In this document: positions 11,538-23,041 of the stretch, in pieces
Numbering within the stretch: position 1 is the stretch's first letter
Layout of the letters: every line of letters starts with the position of its first letter
Source: Antedon mediterranea
Taxonomy: Eukaryota > Echinodermata > Crinoidea > Comatulida > Antedonidae
Reading direction: 5' to 3'
Length of the DNA stretch: 64,000 nucleotides
Assembly: GCF_964355755.1 (NCBI RefSeq)
Contig: NC_092672.1
Span: 30,190,501 to 30,254,500, forward strand
Made by a program: the position numbers and the translations under genes
Notes under the pieces: generated by a model
Database searches by the model: none
Told to the model about the DNA's origin: nothing
Seen by the model: the letters and a program-made list of their open reading frames with translations, nothing else

Positions 11538-14500
11538 ATCATAGGCCTAGAATCGTATCGCAGTTGTAATAAAATCACTTGTTGCTATACGCTTGGGTGC
11601 ACACGAACAACAAAATTTAACTGATGAATTATTCATGTTTTAAATATATTGTGACGTTTAATGAGGGGTCCCCAACTAATGTACGGAAAAACAATCGCGC
11701 CCCGGGAGCGATTTTTTTTTTCGTACTTAAGTTGGGGACCCCCCTCATGAAACGTCACAAAATAAACATGAATAATTCATCAGTTAAATTTTCTTGTTCC
11801 GTGTGCACCCAAGCGTATAGCAACAAGTGATTACAACTGCGATACGATTCTAGGCCTATGATTACACATTACTGCGATACGATACTTTTACAGTAGGCCT
11901 AGGATTCTAAGTCAATTCACGTGATTGCCTTCGCGCACTCTTCTTCACACACACACACACACACCACTATGCAAAATGTGTCGAGTCGAGGCTAATCGGC
12001 AGCCTAGGCAAGACATTACACTAAGTAGTAATTCATTGGACATAGCCCAAAGAAAGCTTAGACCCACAAGAATAAAGAATGTGTATAATTTGTGTACTGT
12101 ATTTTTTTAATTCTGCTATTTTATTATCAAACAATATGCATGTAATCAAAGGAACTGCGCGTATATGAACACATGAGATGGGAAAGTTAGACCCACGAGA
12201 ATAAAAAATGTATTTTTGTGTAATGTTTATTGTTTAATTTTGCTGACTCTAACACACACGTCACACACACCAACACAGCTACTACTACTAGAATAGACAT
12301 ATGGGTTTAGAGAATAGTAATTAGGCCTAATAGTATCAATAGAAACTATAATTTTAACACGTAATTCTTTAGTAATAAATTATATTAAACACACCATAAA
12401 CTAAAGGGTGTCACGAAAGCTCAGACCACGAAAGCTCAGACCCCCTAAGACCTAAGATCACGAAAGCTAAGACCCAACACCTAAGATTACAAATACCGTA
12501 CTAAGATATACTACAGATTAAAAACAATACTTGTTTATCCATACATAATTTTAAACACAGTAGGTTTCATTTATTACCATAAATATAATTTAATACTACC
12601 GCAAAACATAGATAAACTCACATTATTTTCGCCCGTTGAGTAAATGTATATTTTTTCTTTACAACAAACAAACTTGACGGGTTGTTTGTTGGTATATATT
12701 TACTCCATTGTGTTGGTTCAGAGGATGTTTTTCTTACGCACCTGCCTTTCTTGTATTTTGACTCCAAATTTGTTGACTAACTTTATCTTGAACACCACAC
12801 TTTAAAATTAGGACTTATAAGTACTTTCAGAAGGAGAAACACATAATAACAAATAAATAAATCCTTTAAATTGATGATTTTACATATGTGTTTCTTTGTA
12901 TACTGTAATGTAACTCCTCGAGCTCCCACCATGCTCAATGTTTTTGTTTCCATGGAGCGCCAAAAGAGCAACAATAATAGTACAAGCATAAAAACAGAAA
13001 GAAAACGAAACAAAAAAACTTATCATGATTTTTAAATTAAAATTTATTTGCCAGTATTTATTTCTTCGTACTTGCATGATTATACTATTATCATTACAAT
13101 TTTAATTTTACATTGTTCCATCCACACTGTAGGTGGACTCCACGGAGTTTTCAGCCCTCTATATAATTTTTGCTCTTTTGACGTTCCATAGAAACAAAAA
13201 CATTGAACATGGGGTAGGCCTACTGTAGTACTGTAGGCTAGTCATTTTGTGTGCGAGAAAAACGTCTGTAAAATCATCAATTTAAAAATGTATTTGTTAC
13301 TTTTTATGTGATTCTTTTTCATGAAAGTGCCAATTCTAAGGTGTGGTATTCAGAATAAATGTTGGGAGTTAAAATACAAGGCAGGTGCGAAAGATAAATA
13401 TTTGTAATCTTAGGTGTTGGGTCTTAGCTTTCGTGATCTTAGGTCTTAGGGGGTCTGAGCTTTCGTGGTCTGAGCTTTCGTGACACCCATAAACTAAAGG
13501 CTGATTATTTCGACAATCCACACAAAACGCCGCTATCTTCTATGAAATCGCACGCCGCAACAACAGCGGAGATAGGCCTAGAATCGTACCGCACCTGTGT
13601 AATCACTTCTTGTTGCTATACGCTTGGGTGCACACGGAACAAGAAAATTTAACTGATGAATTATTCATGTTTATTTTGTGACGTTTCATGAGGGGGTCCC
13701 CAACTTATGTACGAAAAAAAAAATCGCTCCCGGGGCGCGATTGTTTTTCCGTACATTAGTTGGGGACCCCTCATTAAACGTCACAAAATAAACATGAATA
13801 ATTCATCAGTTAAATTTTCTTGTTCCGTGTGCACCCAAGCGTATAGCAACAAGAAGTGATTACACAGGTGCGGTACGATTCTAGGCCTATCTCCGCTGTT
13901 GTTGCGGCGTGCGATTTCATAGAAGATAGCGGCGTTTTGTGTGGATTGTCGAAATAATCAGCCTTTAGTTTATGGTGTTTTTAATATAATTTATTACTAA
14001 AGAATTACGTGTTAAAATTATAGTTTCTATTAATACTATTAGGCCTAATTATTAGTCTCTAAACCCATGTCTATTCTAGTAGTAGCTGTGGGTGTGTGTG
14101 ACGTGTGTGTGTTAGGTATGACCAAAGATAGTTATCTTTGGTATGACACAATCCGAGTAATAAGTCAGCAAAATTAAACAATAAATTACACAAAAATACA
14201 TTTTTTATTCTCGTGGGTCAAATCTTCCCATCTCATGTGTTCATAATACGCGCATTTTTAAAGTTCCTTTGAGTACATCATGCATATTGTTTGATAATAA
14301 AATAGCAGAATTAAAAAAATACAGTACACAAATTATACACATTCTTTATTCTTGTGGGTCTAAGCTTTCATTGGGCTATGTCCAATGAATTACTACTGTA
14401 CTTAGTTTAATGTCTTGCCTAGCTGTCGATTAGCCTCGACTCGACACATTTTGTGTGAAGAAGAGTGCGCGAAGGCAATCACGTGAATTGACTTTACTTA

Positions 14501-14679
14501 GAATCCTAGGCCTACTGTAGAAAGTATCGTATCGCAGTTGTGTAATCACTTCTTGTTGCTATACGCTTGGGTGCACACGGAACAACAAATTTAACTGATG
14601 AATTATTCATGTTTATTTTGTGACGTTTCATGAGGGTTCCCCAACTTATGTACGAAAAAAAAAATCGCCCCCGGGACAG
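11538..14679. repeat. Array of alternately inverted ~0.94 kb units
   Basis: Three palindrome centres with the same CCCGGG core lie at about 11701-11706, 13729-13734 and 14670-14675. The sequence from the first to the second centre, after removing the 12406-13488 insertion and one 10 bp target copy, is the reverse complement of that from the second to the third, about 940 bp each. Landmarks pair in order: TTTCGACAATCCACAC, AACCATAAACTAAAGG-type flank, CTACTACTAG, TGTCGAGTCGAGGC and CTTGGGTGCACACGGAACAA. The left end continues past its centre for about 160 bp (11538-11700). The right end stops at the CCCGGG core. Small differences include a ~47 bp insert with its own hairpin near 14117-14163. 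No coding capacity is seen. Confidence 0.8.
12406..13488. mobile_element. Mutator-like (MULE) non-autonomous element
   Basis: Terminal inverted repeats of about 90 bp (12406-12495 and 13399-13488) appear identical by eye and start GGGTGTCACGAAAGCTCAGA. They are flanked by a perfect 10 bp direct repeat, ATAAACTAAA, at 12396-12405 and 13489-13498. Long TIRs with a 9-10 bp target duplication are the MULE signature. The interior forms a further imperfect inverted repeat (about 12725-12970 against 13170-13390). No transposase is present. It lies inside one arm of the inverted-unit array. Confidence 0.75.
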
Positions 14680-16019
14680 AATCACATCCATGCAGCCTGG
14701 CGCCGCCGATAGGCATTCCTCTACAGACGCGATATGAAAAAAAATCCAAAGTCCTTATACGATGACGTCACACACGTACCAGCACCGTACCCATCGGCTG
14801 ATTATGACGTAATGCAATTTTACCGTACCTTTAGCAAACGGAAGTTAGGATACGGACTGTATCTTTAGCCCCGGCGATTTTCGTATGCGTTGACAAAATT
14901 ACATACGTACAAATGCAATTGTCCAATCAACCTGGCTGAAATACAGTCTGAAACATAATATACTGTACAATAAAAAGGTGCTGACAATTTAAATATTTAA
15001 AAAATAAAGAATTGATATCACATGATTGATTATTCTAACATCGACTCTTGTCTCGATGATATTACCTTTTTTCTTATTATTTTTAATAATTCCACGTTAA
15101 TATATTTCAATGTATTATTCAAATATACAAAAGTAACCATTCCTGCATAGTTACTGCAGGAGCCTAACTAGAACATATTTTTTAAAACCATATTTAATGA
15201 GGGTGATCCATCCAGCAATTGTTGATCATTAGGAACCCTCATATCAGAGGTTCACAAGACAAACATATGCTCTCACAAGATGCTCAGCTACAAGTTTTTA
15301 GGTTTGGAGTTGTAATTTAAATAAACATTATAAAAAATAATGTATTTATTATAGAGATATAAAGAAACAATGTAGTCGTATAAATAATGAATGAACAATC
15401 AATCCGTACAGTATTCAAAACAAGTTTTCGCTCAATTATTCATAAACCTACTCGACGATACATGCATGCATCTAAATCCCAACAAATCGATATATAGCCT
15501 ACACAAAATAATAATGGAAATATACGGATTAAAAACAAAAACAACATGTGTAATTCCCCTACCAAGCTCTAGATAGACATAATAATAATAATAATAATTT
15601 ATTTAGAGCTACACTTTTCAAACAGTGGCACACTTCTTAAATGAATGTGCGTCTAGAGTAAGTAAAAATAAAAGTTATAGAACAAAATAATTTAACAATA
15701 GGCCTATATACAAGGAGTTTTTAGTTTCGAACCCTAGCCTAAACGCTACAAAACATGACCAAGGCACGACCCATTCGACCGGACAAGTAGCGTGAGAAAA
15801 ACAAAAGACATTAATTGTTGTATCAGATAATCCGGAAATATTACTTAGGTGGGTTGCTTCCGCGGCTTCCTTTCAAAATATACGTATTTTAATTATTATA
15901 GGATGTGTATTTATTTATTTATTTTTATTTATTTCACCTTATTTATAGATCATAGAGCAACTGAAACAGCGTATGCTGACAATCAAGGTACAACTTGAGT
16001 TGTGCGTTGCATTAAAAAT
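14680..16019. other. Intergenic stretch upstream of the NXPE-family gene
   Basis: No gene recognised. A retroposon 3' tail on the minus strand lies at 15580-15660, seen as (TAA)n then TTTATTTAGAGCTACAC on the plus strand. The 61-residue frame at 15391-15576 has no recognisable feature. The promoter of the downstream gene should lie in the right part but no clear TATA or CCAAT arrangement stands out. Confidence 0.4.
15580..15660 (-). repeat. LINE/SINE 3' end with (TAA)n tail
   Basis: Read on the minus strand it ends GTGTAGCTCTAAATAAAT followed by TTA repeats. The same pre-tail wording (TGTGCCAC..GTG.AG.T..AAATAAAT) occurs at 17710-17785 with a different tandem tail. Confidence 0.45.
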
Positions 16020-19000
16020 ATGCTTTCAAAATTAAAGATATTCATTGTGGCATGTATTATCTGTTCACTTGTTCTAATTGTAAGTATCATAGATAATAAT
16101 ATTGATTTATATTTGTTCTACCTATAATAATACGATTATTATTATTACGAACTTCCAAAGTCCCGCGCATTCAATGTATTGCACTTTACTCGTAAACCTA
16201 CACACTTACATTGAATAGAATTGCAAGTAAGTTTAATGAAATTGCACTTAAGTTGAATGGAATTGCACTTAAGTTGAATGGAAATGCACTTAAGTTAAAT
16301 GGAATTACACTTAAGTTGAATGTCATCCTTGACCGAAGTTTCAGAAGTGGCAAATCCAAAAAATTATCAATTATTTTATTTTATTCATTTTTGTGTATAG
16401 TCCTAGTCTAAGAAACTTCAGTTGACCTGATGGTGCGTCTTAGATAAGAAATCATTAGGCCTATTATAACGAATTTATTTATAAATCTAACAATGTCATT
16501 TGGCGTAAAATGGAATATAGGTCCGAAAAGCACAGATAAGAAATTTCAAACACTAATAATATGTAAATTAGAATAAAATGATTTGTTGTATTTGATAAAA
16601 AACTAGTCATGTATTTTTTCAAAGTATGTTTATCAAGCTGTTTATGTTTTTTTTTTGTGGAAATAGCAATTTTTTAGGGCAGCACAACAGAAAAGAAAAT
16701 CAGTAGCCTATTTACCACATTGCAGTGGTCCGTTTTACACGTTTTACCTCCCCTACGTATCTGTTCTATTTATCGGGGATGGTGTAATATGATAGGCCTA
16801 TACTTACTTCCTATGACTGGAGTGAAACCTACAAGTAGTAGCCTATGGTGTATTCATATATTTGCCATTAGCATTCGGTTAAAGACCAGAATTAAAGTAA
16901 TGTTGACATATGACAGAGTTTAAATTACTTCACACATTCAGAATATCAATGTTAATAATAATTATCAAAGAAATAAAAAATGTTTAATAAGTCATCAAGC
17001 TGGAAAGTGAGATTTCGTTGACTTTAATATTCATTAGGAACCTACAGTAGAAACATGTCACTCTAGGAAAGTTACCTCTAATAACTGACCAATAAGATAA
17101 GGCCATTATATGATGACAAAACAGAATAGGCACACCTGATTTGATGCTCAGTTTTCTTTATTTATTCAGGCAAAAATAAAGCTGTCTCCTTATGACCAAC
17201 CTCATGGCATCATACAAAACGTTAAAACACAGGTAATTCATTCCTCTGTACTGTAGTATAGATTGCTCTATGATTAAAACAACGTACTATATACAGGAAG
17301 AACTCCTCCGAAGTCCTCTATCATATTAATATTTATTTGAACTTACATGATAATTGATGCGTTCGTGTGAACAAAACAAAATAATGAATACAGTAATAAC
17401 ATACTTAAAATAAATCTATAAAAATACCACCTAATTTCCATTTTCTCCTTATTGTTTCGTTTTCCAAATACTAATATATTTGACTTGTCAAAATTAAAAT
17501 TAAGTTTCCATTCTTTTGCAAAAGTAGAGGCTAAATCAAGCATTTGGTTCATTTCCAATTCATTGTTTGCAAGTAGTGCATCTGTCCAAAATAATTAACT
17601 AGTTTCCATTGATTCTTAGGCCTACTCCTAAACCGTATATTCAAAATCATCAGGTGAAGATTGTTCTTTCGAGAGAAAAAAAAATGTCCACAGCAGGAAT
17701 TGAACCATCAATCAATCAATCAATTTATTTGGAAACTGCACCTTTACATCGGTGGCACACACGGGAAGTGGTGCATCCATATTGAACACAATTACTGTGA
17801 GATACATAACCATTAACACCAAATTCCATATCGTTTGATGTATTTAATAAATTCTTTCTTGGTTGGCTATACTTAAATTCTCCCGAATCCTTAACAAAGA
17901 CTAAATTAGCTATATAGGCCCTAATGGCCCAATCCCGTCATGACAGACGATAACATCAGGTCCAAAACATTAATGATAGTGTAATTAATTAATGTCGAAT
18001 TTTTTCAGTTTATTTCAGATTCCTTTTACAGTTGCTCTAGGCCTATATCAGAAAATAATTCGATGATTGATATAAATAGATCATTTATATATTTGAAGAA
18101 TCCAGACAGAACTGTTAAAGTTGGTGATTTCTTTAGTGTAATAATCCAGGCACGTAATCAGTATGGTCAATCTACAAGGGGATGTGATTTTTTCTTTGCA
18201 ACAATAAATTCTAAGGAAAACCACAACACAGGAAAGATAACCGATTTAAAAAACGGTACATATGAGGTGTTGTTCTTCGCCGGTTGGCCTGGTATCGTCA
18301 ACATAACTATTGTTCTTGTCCATCCATCAGAGGCGGTATATTTCATTGAACAGGAAATATGGCCTTTGGAAAAAAGGTTGGCGTGGAAAGGATATTTTGA
18401 AATAAATAAAACAGAAACACAATTTTGCAGTATTAGTAAAAAAGCATTACTTGGCGTTGATAAATGCCAATACAGCCATTCATTAGCTATGGGAGAAACT
18501 GTATTCTTTTGTGATAAACCTATGAACTCGTCATGCGATATGTTGAGTTGGCTTCAGACGAACTCTCCTTATATTGGTAGCGTGTTTTCCAAGTTGTATT
18601 CATCTCATCAAGAAATATTTTCTAAGTATGACCATATTTGTTTTAAGTGATTGAAAACATTTCAAAACATAATTCAAATAGCTTTATATTTGCTTGCAAT
18701 TCCGTCTTCCAAACGTTGTAGTTTTAGTGCATGTGTAGTACAAGTTCTACAATACCACTTTGGTCCGGTATAATATTTGAAACAAATATTGATAACGGTA
18801 CATTTCAGTATAGCAATTGTTAATAACTAGGACGATTTGTAGAAATGCTAGCAACGAAATACCTTGTTAATACTGCAATACATCTGGCTAATAATGTTAC
18901 ATTAAACTGATAACAATTAATGTTACTTTTAAGGTCTGTCACTTATGCCCGTCTGGTTCAAGGAACGTCTCCAATCAAAATCAGCAAAGAAGGTAAGTTT

Positions 19001-20649
19001 GACAATCTATCGCACATCCTCCTCTAAATGCGATCTTTATCACAAAGTTGAGCGGAAACCCCATTAGTAAGGCATTAGGGCATTCTGTAAACGACAATTT
19101 TCTTGTTGAATCGAAGCTTATTTAAAAATGGAACGACCTTTTTTTTTTCACGTAGGCATTGTAATGTTTTTTTATGAATACGAAGTCCGAAATAAAAAGA
19201 AATGAATGAAATAACAATCGAATTCCAAAACTCTACAAACATTGCTGTAATACTATAGTTTGTATAACATAAAGTGGATGTTATGTTAAAGATGTATTGT
19301 TCCTTTGACTAATTCAAAAAATAATTTAAAAAAAAGATTTCGAAAAAAGTGGGTAATTTTGAAGTATCATAATAGTTATTAACTTTCACCAAAATTAGTC
19401 GAAAAAAAAATCATTGAACTAAAATACAGACGTTTTTTTGTTCAAAAAATAACTTTGACTTTTGTCAAAGTTTTCGATCAAATCATATCTCATAATGCAA
19501 CGTGCTTGTTTGGCTACTCTGTATGCATAATCATAAAATTTCCTCGTGATCTATGTGAAAACACCTTCTCAACCCATACTCGTGGTTTGAAATCTTTGTT
19601 TACTTTCGCTCACGACCATTTTCGAGACGAAATGTAATCAAATTAATTTACCTGTTAATTACGTAAACTTGTTGTTTTTGGCTCGAATTTTTGACTTACA
19701 ATGAATAACTTATACTATTACTTTGATATGGCCAATTTAAATTTTAATATTAAATATTTTGACCTTCATTTTTTTGTGTTTCAAGGGACAATACATCTTT
19801 AATGGAAAGTAAAACAAATTAAATGAAGAATAAGTACGGTAATAATGAAAATATTAAATAAATGTTTTGTTTACGGTAGGAAATTTGCCGCTTGTGATTA
19901 GTAGATTACCAGAATGCAAGGCAGATTTACCAAAGCCTCGTAATGATGGGTTCTGGACAAACAATGTATGGACATCATTACACTGTAAAACAAAACAATG
20001 GACAAAACAAGAAATTACCAAATGCGTAAAAGGAAAACAAATGATTTTAATAGGTGATTCTACAACAAGACAGTGGACTGAACAGTTGCTGAAGTTTATG
20101 GGAGTGACACGGAGTAAAAACACTACTAAACCGAACACTAAGCACATTCAGCATCATAGTAATATTATGATGCTTGATTTCTACTTCCATCCGTATAGTC
20201 TCGGTTCTATCTTGCATATATATCGCGTCGGAAAATGGGAGTACGAAATATTAGATAATCTTAATGTAGATACTTGTAATAACTACGTCATAATGGTGAG
20301 TCCCTGGGCTCATTATGCGCAATGGACCAAAGAAAGTTTCATTGAAAGGTTGCATCTTTTGCGAGAGACACTTGTACGATTCATGAAACGTTGCCCGGAT
20401 GCAAAGATACTGATGAAGTCTCCACACCCTCGAAACCACAGGTCACAGACTTCGCTACTATATGGCAGCGATAAACTATTGTACGACATATACGAGCTAT
20501 ATTTTAGCATTTTCTCGGGGTTAGGCATTCATATTTTAGATATCTGGGATATGAACTTGTCCTATCCGATGATGAATACAATACACATGCCGTCACCAGT
20601 TATTCACCAAGAACTTTTTTTTATGTTTTCACATATATGTCCTGTATAG
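16020..20649 (+). CDS. NXPE family protein (neurexophilin-like and PC-esterase domains), four exons
   Basis: Coding exons: 16020-16079, 18009-18625, 18934-18992 and 19880-20649. They total 1,506 bp, predicting 501 residues against about 540-560 for the family. Phases agree at all three junctions: phase 0, then a split AAG lysine, then a split GGA glycine (KISKE-G-NLPLV). Exon 1 gives M plus a hydrophobic run (KIFIVACIICSLVLI), a signal anchor for a type II or secretory-pathway protein. Exon 2 holds the neurexophilin-like domain (VKVGDFFSVIIQAR, DLKNGTYEV, LVHPSEAV). Exon 4 holds the PC-esterase domain, with the nucleophile loop LIGDSTTRQW (Ser near residue 306) and a late NTIHMPSPV at the place of the second catalytic motif, where the usual Asp is not obvious. 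Family members are thought to be secretory-pathway proteins of poorly known substrate. Exon 3 is short, and its call rests on splice signals and phase. Confidence 0.82.
16212..16322 (+). repeat. 21-bp minisatellite in NXPE intron 1
   Basis: Five to six units of the type GAATTGCACTTAAGTTGAATG. The apparent peptide repeat (NGIALKL) in this frame is a by-product of a unit length divisible by three and is not regarded as coding. Confidence 0.7.
17343..17558 (-). pseudogene. Reverse transcriptase fragment in NXPE intron 1
   Basis: The minus frame reads LASTFAKEWKLNFNFDKSN then ILVFGK, the block that follows the YADD motif in LINE reverse transcriptases. Nothing of the catalytic core remains. It lies antisense in the first intron of the NXPE-family gene. 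Confidence 0.6.
17697..17822 (-). repeat. tRNA-like SINE fragment interrupted by a tailed retroposon end
   Basis: The outer parts (GGAATTGAACC at 17697-17707 and ACTGTGAGATACATAACC at about 17793-17810) match the tRNA-like sequence at 4552-4626. Between them, about 17710-17785, lies a minus-strand retroposon 3' end with a (GATT)n tail, seen on plus as ATCAATCAATCAATCAATTT. Confidence 0.5.
19290..19798. mobile_element. TTAA-target MITE (AGATG family) in NXPE intron 3
   Basis: Starts AGATGTATTGTTCC and ends GGGACAATACATCT, with TTAA on both sides (19286-19289 and 19799-19802). TTAA duplications are characteristic of piggyBac-like and Kolobok-like transposases. At 509 bp with no protein it is non-autonomous. 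Other members lie at about 24350-24630, 26412-26520 and 51110-51435. Confidence 0.65.
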
Positions 20650-20892
20650 TAAATTAAAAACTGTTTGTATTTTGTTTATTCATACTTGAAACATAAGTAA
20701 ACGTCCTGTTTGTTTAATAGATGACAAATAATCCCTCTATTATTCTAAAATATAATTTCTCTTGAATTTAAAAGTTAAATATTTGTACTTCTAATAGTAA
20801 CCCACACTCTAATAGTAACCTCCCTTCTAATATAGTAACACACCTTGTAAGCCAATCTATAATAATAACCCACTACGGTACTCTAATATCTA
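20650..20892. other. 3' flank of the NXPE-family gene
   Basis: AT-rich sequence just after the stop codon, with ATTAAA near 20652 as a possible polyadenylation signal. A loose repeat of CTAATAGTAACCC-type units occupies about 20790-20890. Confidence 0.35.
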
Positions 20893-21700
20893 TGTCTAAA
20901 GTGTTTGAGTCTGATTTGATTTATATGTGTGATGATACACTCGAATCAAATGACCGACAGTATGCGTTTAAAAATGGTCAACTGAAACATGTATTTTTAT
21001 TCTCAAACAGACAATCGAATTCTATAATTGAAATGGTAGCCCGATTTATGCCTGTTTTTTAGATGCCTCCAAAGCATTTGATCGTATTAATCATTGGACA
21101 CTGTACAAGAAACTGATTAATAGGGGAACCTCCTTATGTGTAGTTAGAGTTCTTGTGTCTTGGTATACCAACCAAAGGTTTCATTTTCGGTGGGGAAAGT
21201 CATTGTCTAGAGACAGTTAATGGTGTTATAGACAAGGTGGAGTTATGTCTCTTTTACTTTTTAATATTTATATGGATGATTTGATTATTGTCAATCTCAG
21301 TATGTCTCGCAATGGATGCGAATTACACGGTATAAAACTGAACAACCTTAGTTACGCGGATGATATGGTACTTATTGCACCATCTGCCTCCGCCTTACAA
21401 CATCTAATTCATATGTGTGAAAAATACTCATTAAACACATGATATAATTATTGTATAACAAGAAAAAATCTGTATGTATGTTATTCTGTCCTACAGTCAG
21501 GAAATTGTCAAAGCTTCCCACTTTAAACTTATTTGAGTCGGAACTTGCCTTTGTTAGAGTTTTTAATTACTTGGGTCACACTTTTGACACCCGATTTGAA
21601 AGATGATACGGATATCAAACGACAGTACAGGTCATTGTGCATTAGAGCTAATACACGACTTTAACTCACACAAATTGCAAGAAAAGGTTTTTTTTATGAA
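20893..21700 (+). pseudogene. Decayed LINE reverse transcriptase
   Basis: Recognisable RT pieces in shifting frames: SKVFE near 20898, LDASKAFDRINHWTLYKKL (about 21059-21115), GGVMSLLLFNIYMDDL and NNLSYADDMVLIAPSASALQ (21245-21442). They are broken by several stops and shifts (for example the TGA ending the block at 21442). Upstream and downstream limits are approximate. Confidence 0.65.
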
Positions 21701-21879
21701 ATGTGTTCCTTAGACCCTACTGAACACATTTATCAACGTTAGGACATTTTTCGACAACGGGAAGTAGCCTAATTTGCATAATTAAAAATAGCCGCCATTT
21801 TTAATAACGTACTCTGTATCTTGGAAACCGCTAGTCACAGATACTTAATTTTGGTGTCAAAATCGTTAGAATATATGTT

Positions 21880-22235
21880 TTTATATTCACTTTATTGAAA
21901 AAGTTTGTCCAAAAATGTGCTATTTCTAACATTATTGACCTTTGACCTTGATTGATCATATCTCAGCAACCACTAATCGGAGATATACAAATTAGGGTTT
22001 AAATTAATCAGAAACTACACATTTATATCCAGTCTAATGGCATGTTTTTGCAAAAAAATGGCGGATTCTAACTAATGACCTTTGACCTTGATTTATTATA
22101 TCTTAGCAACCACTATTCTGAGAGAGACACAAAATGGCTCAAACTGTTCAGAAACTACATATTTATATTTAGTCTAATGGCATGTTTTTGCAAAAAATGG
22201 CCAATTCTAACATTATTGACCTTTGAACTTTGCAC
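21880..22235 (+). repeat. ~125-bp tandem repeat, about 2.5 units
   Basis: Repeated wording includes TTGACCTTTGACCTTGAT, ATCT(C/T)AGCAACCACTA, AGAAACTACA and ATGGCATGTTTTTGCAAAAA. Divergence between units is moderate. Non-coding. Confidence 0.6.
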
Positions 22236-22800
22236 TATATAAAATCGTATAACTTTGAAAATATTGTACATATGAAATTATTTTTAGTGTCAAAAATTAG
22301 ACTGGATATAAATGTGTAGTGCCGGTTGTGGTATGTAGGGCTACTTTATTGGCGTTTTATTTGGCAGGTCATACGTGCGAGTTGAGTGGGACCTACGAAA
22401 GAGGCCTAGGCCAAGGACTAAACAATAAATAAACAAAACAACTTGGCATCACGATTTTATATTTCAACAGTCTCGATCGTACATTCAGCACAGTACGTAC
22501 GTCTCGATCTTTTTCATTTTGAAACAAAATGATCATTGGTTGATTCGAAATCCATATTTACATACCGCCCGCCCCATATAGCCAAATACGGTATGATAAC
22601 CTACGTCATTCTTATCGGATGTTTGCGGTCTGCAAATCGATTTCTATAAGTGTTTCACTGTATTTTCAGACAAAAATCGCGGTCGAAATAAAAAAAAAAA
22701 AAAAAAAAAAAGAAGATAATACAGACTTGGGGCAAGTCTAGATGTCGACATAACACGAGCGAGGTCAACTTGTCATAGTTATGTCCGTCCTGGCGTGCCA
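22236..22800. other. Unassigned stretch with poly(A) run
   Basis: No gene seen. A 23-base or so A-run lies near 22690-22711, followed by AGACTTGGGGCAAGTCT, a short stem. A similar AGACTTGGGGCGAGTCT lies near 55194, which may mark a dispersed repeat. Confidence 0.35.
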
Positions 22801-23041
22801 TACATACGGGAAGTAAAGAAACATGTAGGCTGCCTGGCTGCCTGGTTTAATAAGGCATCGTCGTATGTGACATGTCCGCCTACGGTTGAAAGTGTCTTGC
22901 CACTGTACGCATCATGTACTTTATCCACTGCTTGTCGAAGAGAATTCTTTTCTGACCATAACTGTGGATTTTCTATTAAAGTTGTAAATACAGCATGTTC
23001 TGAAATCCCATGAATAGACTGATGTAAATAGAGCTCCATCG
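22801..23041 (-). pseudogene. Truncated copy of the methyltransferase-like gene
   Basis: Minus frame starting at 23039 with an N-terminus closely matching the intact gene at 28627-29619. Shared text includes HAVFTTLIENPQLWS against QVVYTILIENAQLWS, LRQAVDKVHDAYSGK against LRQAVDRVHNAYSGK, and LSTVGGH. Similarity ends near LNQAA, about 75 residues in, so the SAM-binding core is missing. The start-codon context AACACGATGG is shared with the intact gene. The upstream flank also has a related block (see 23995-24090). Confidence 0.75.
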
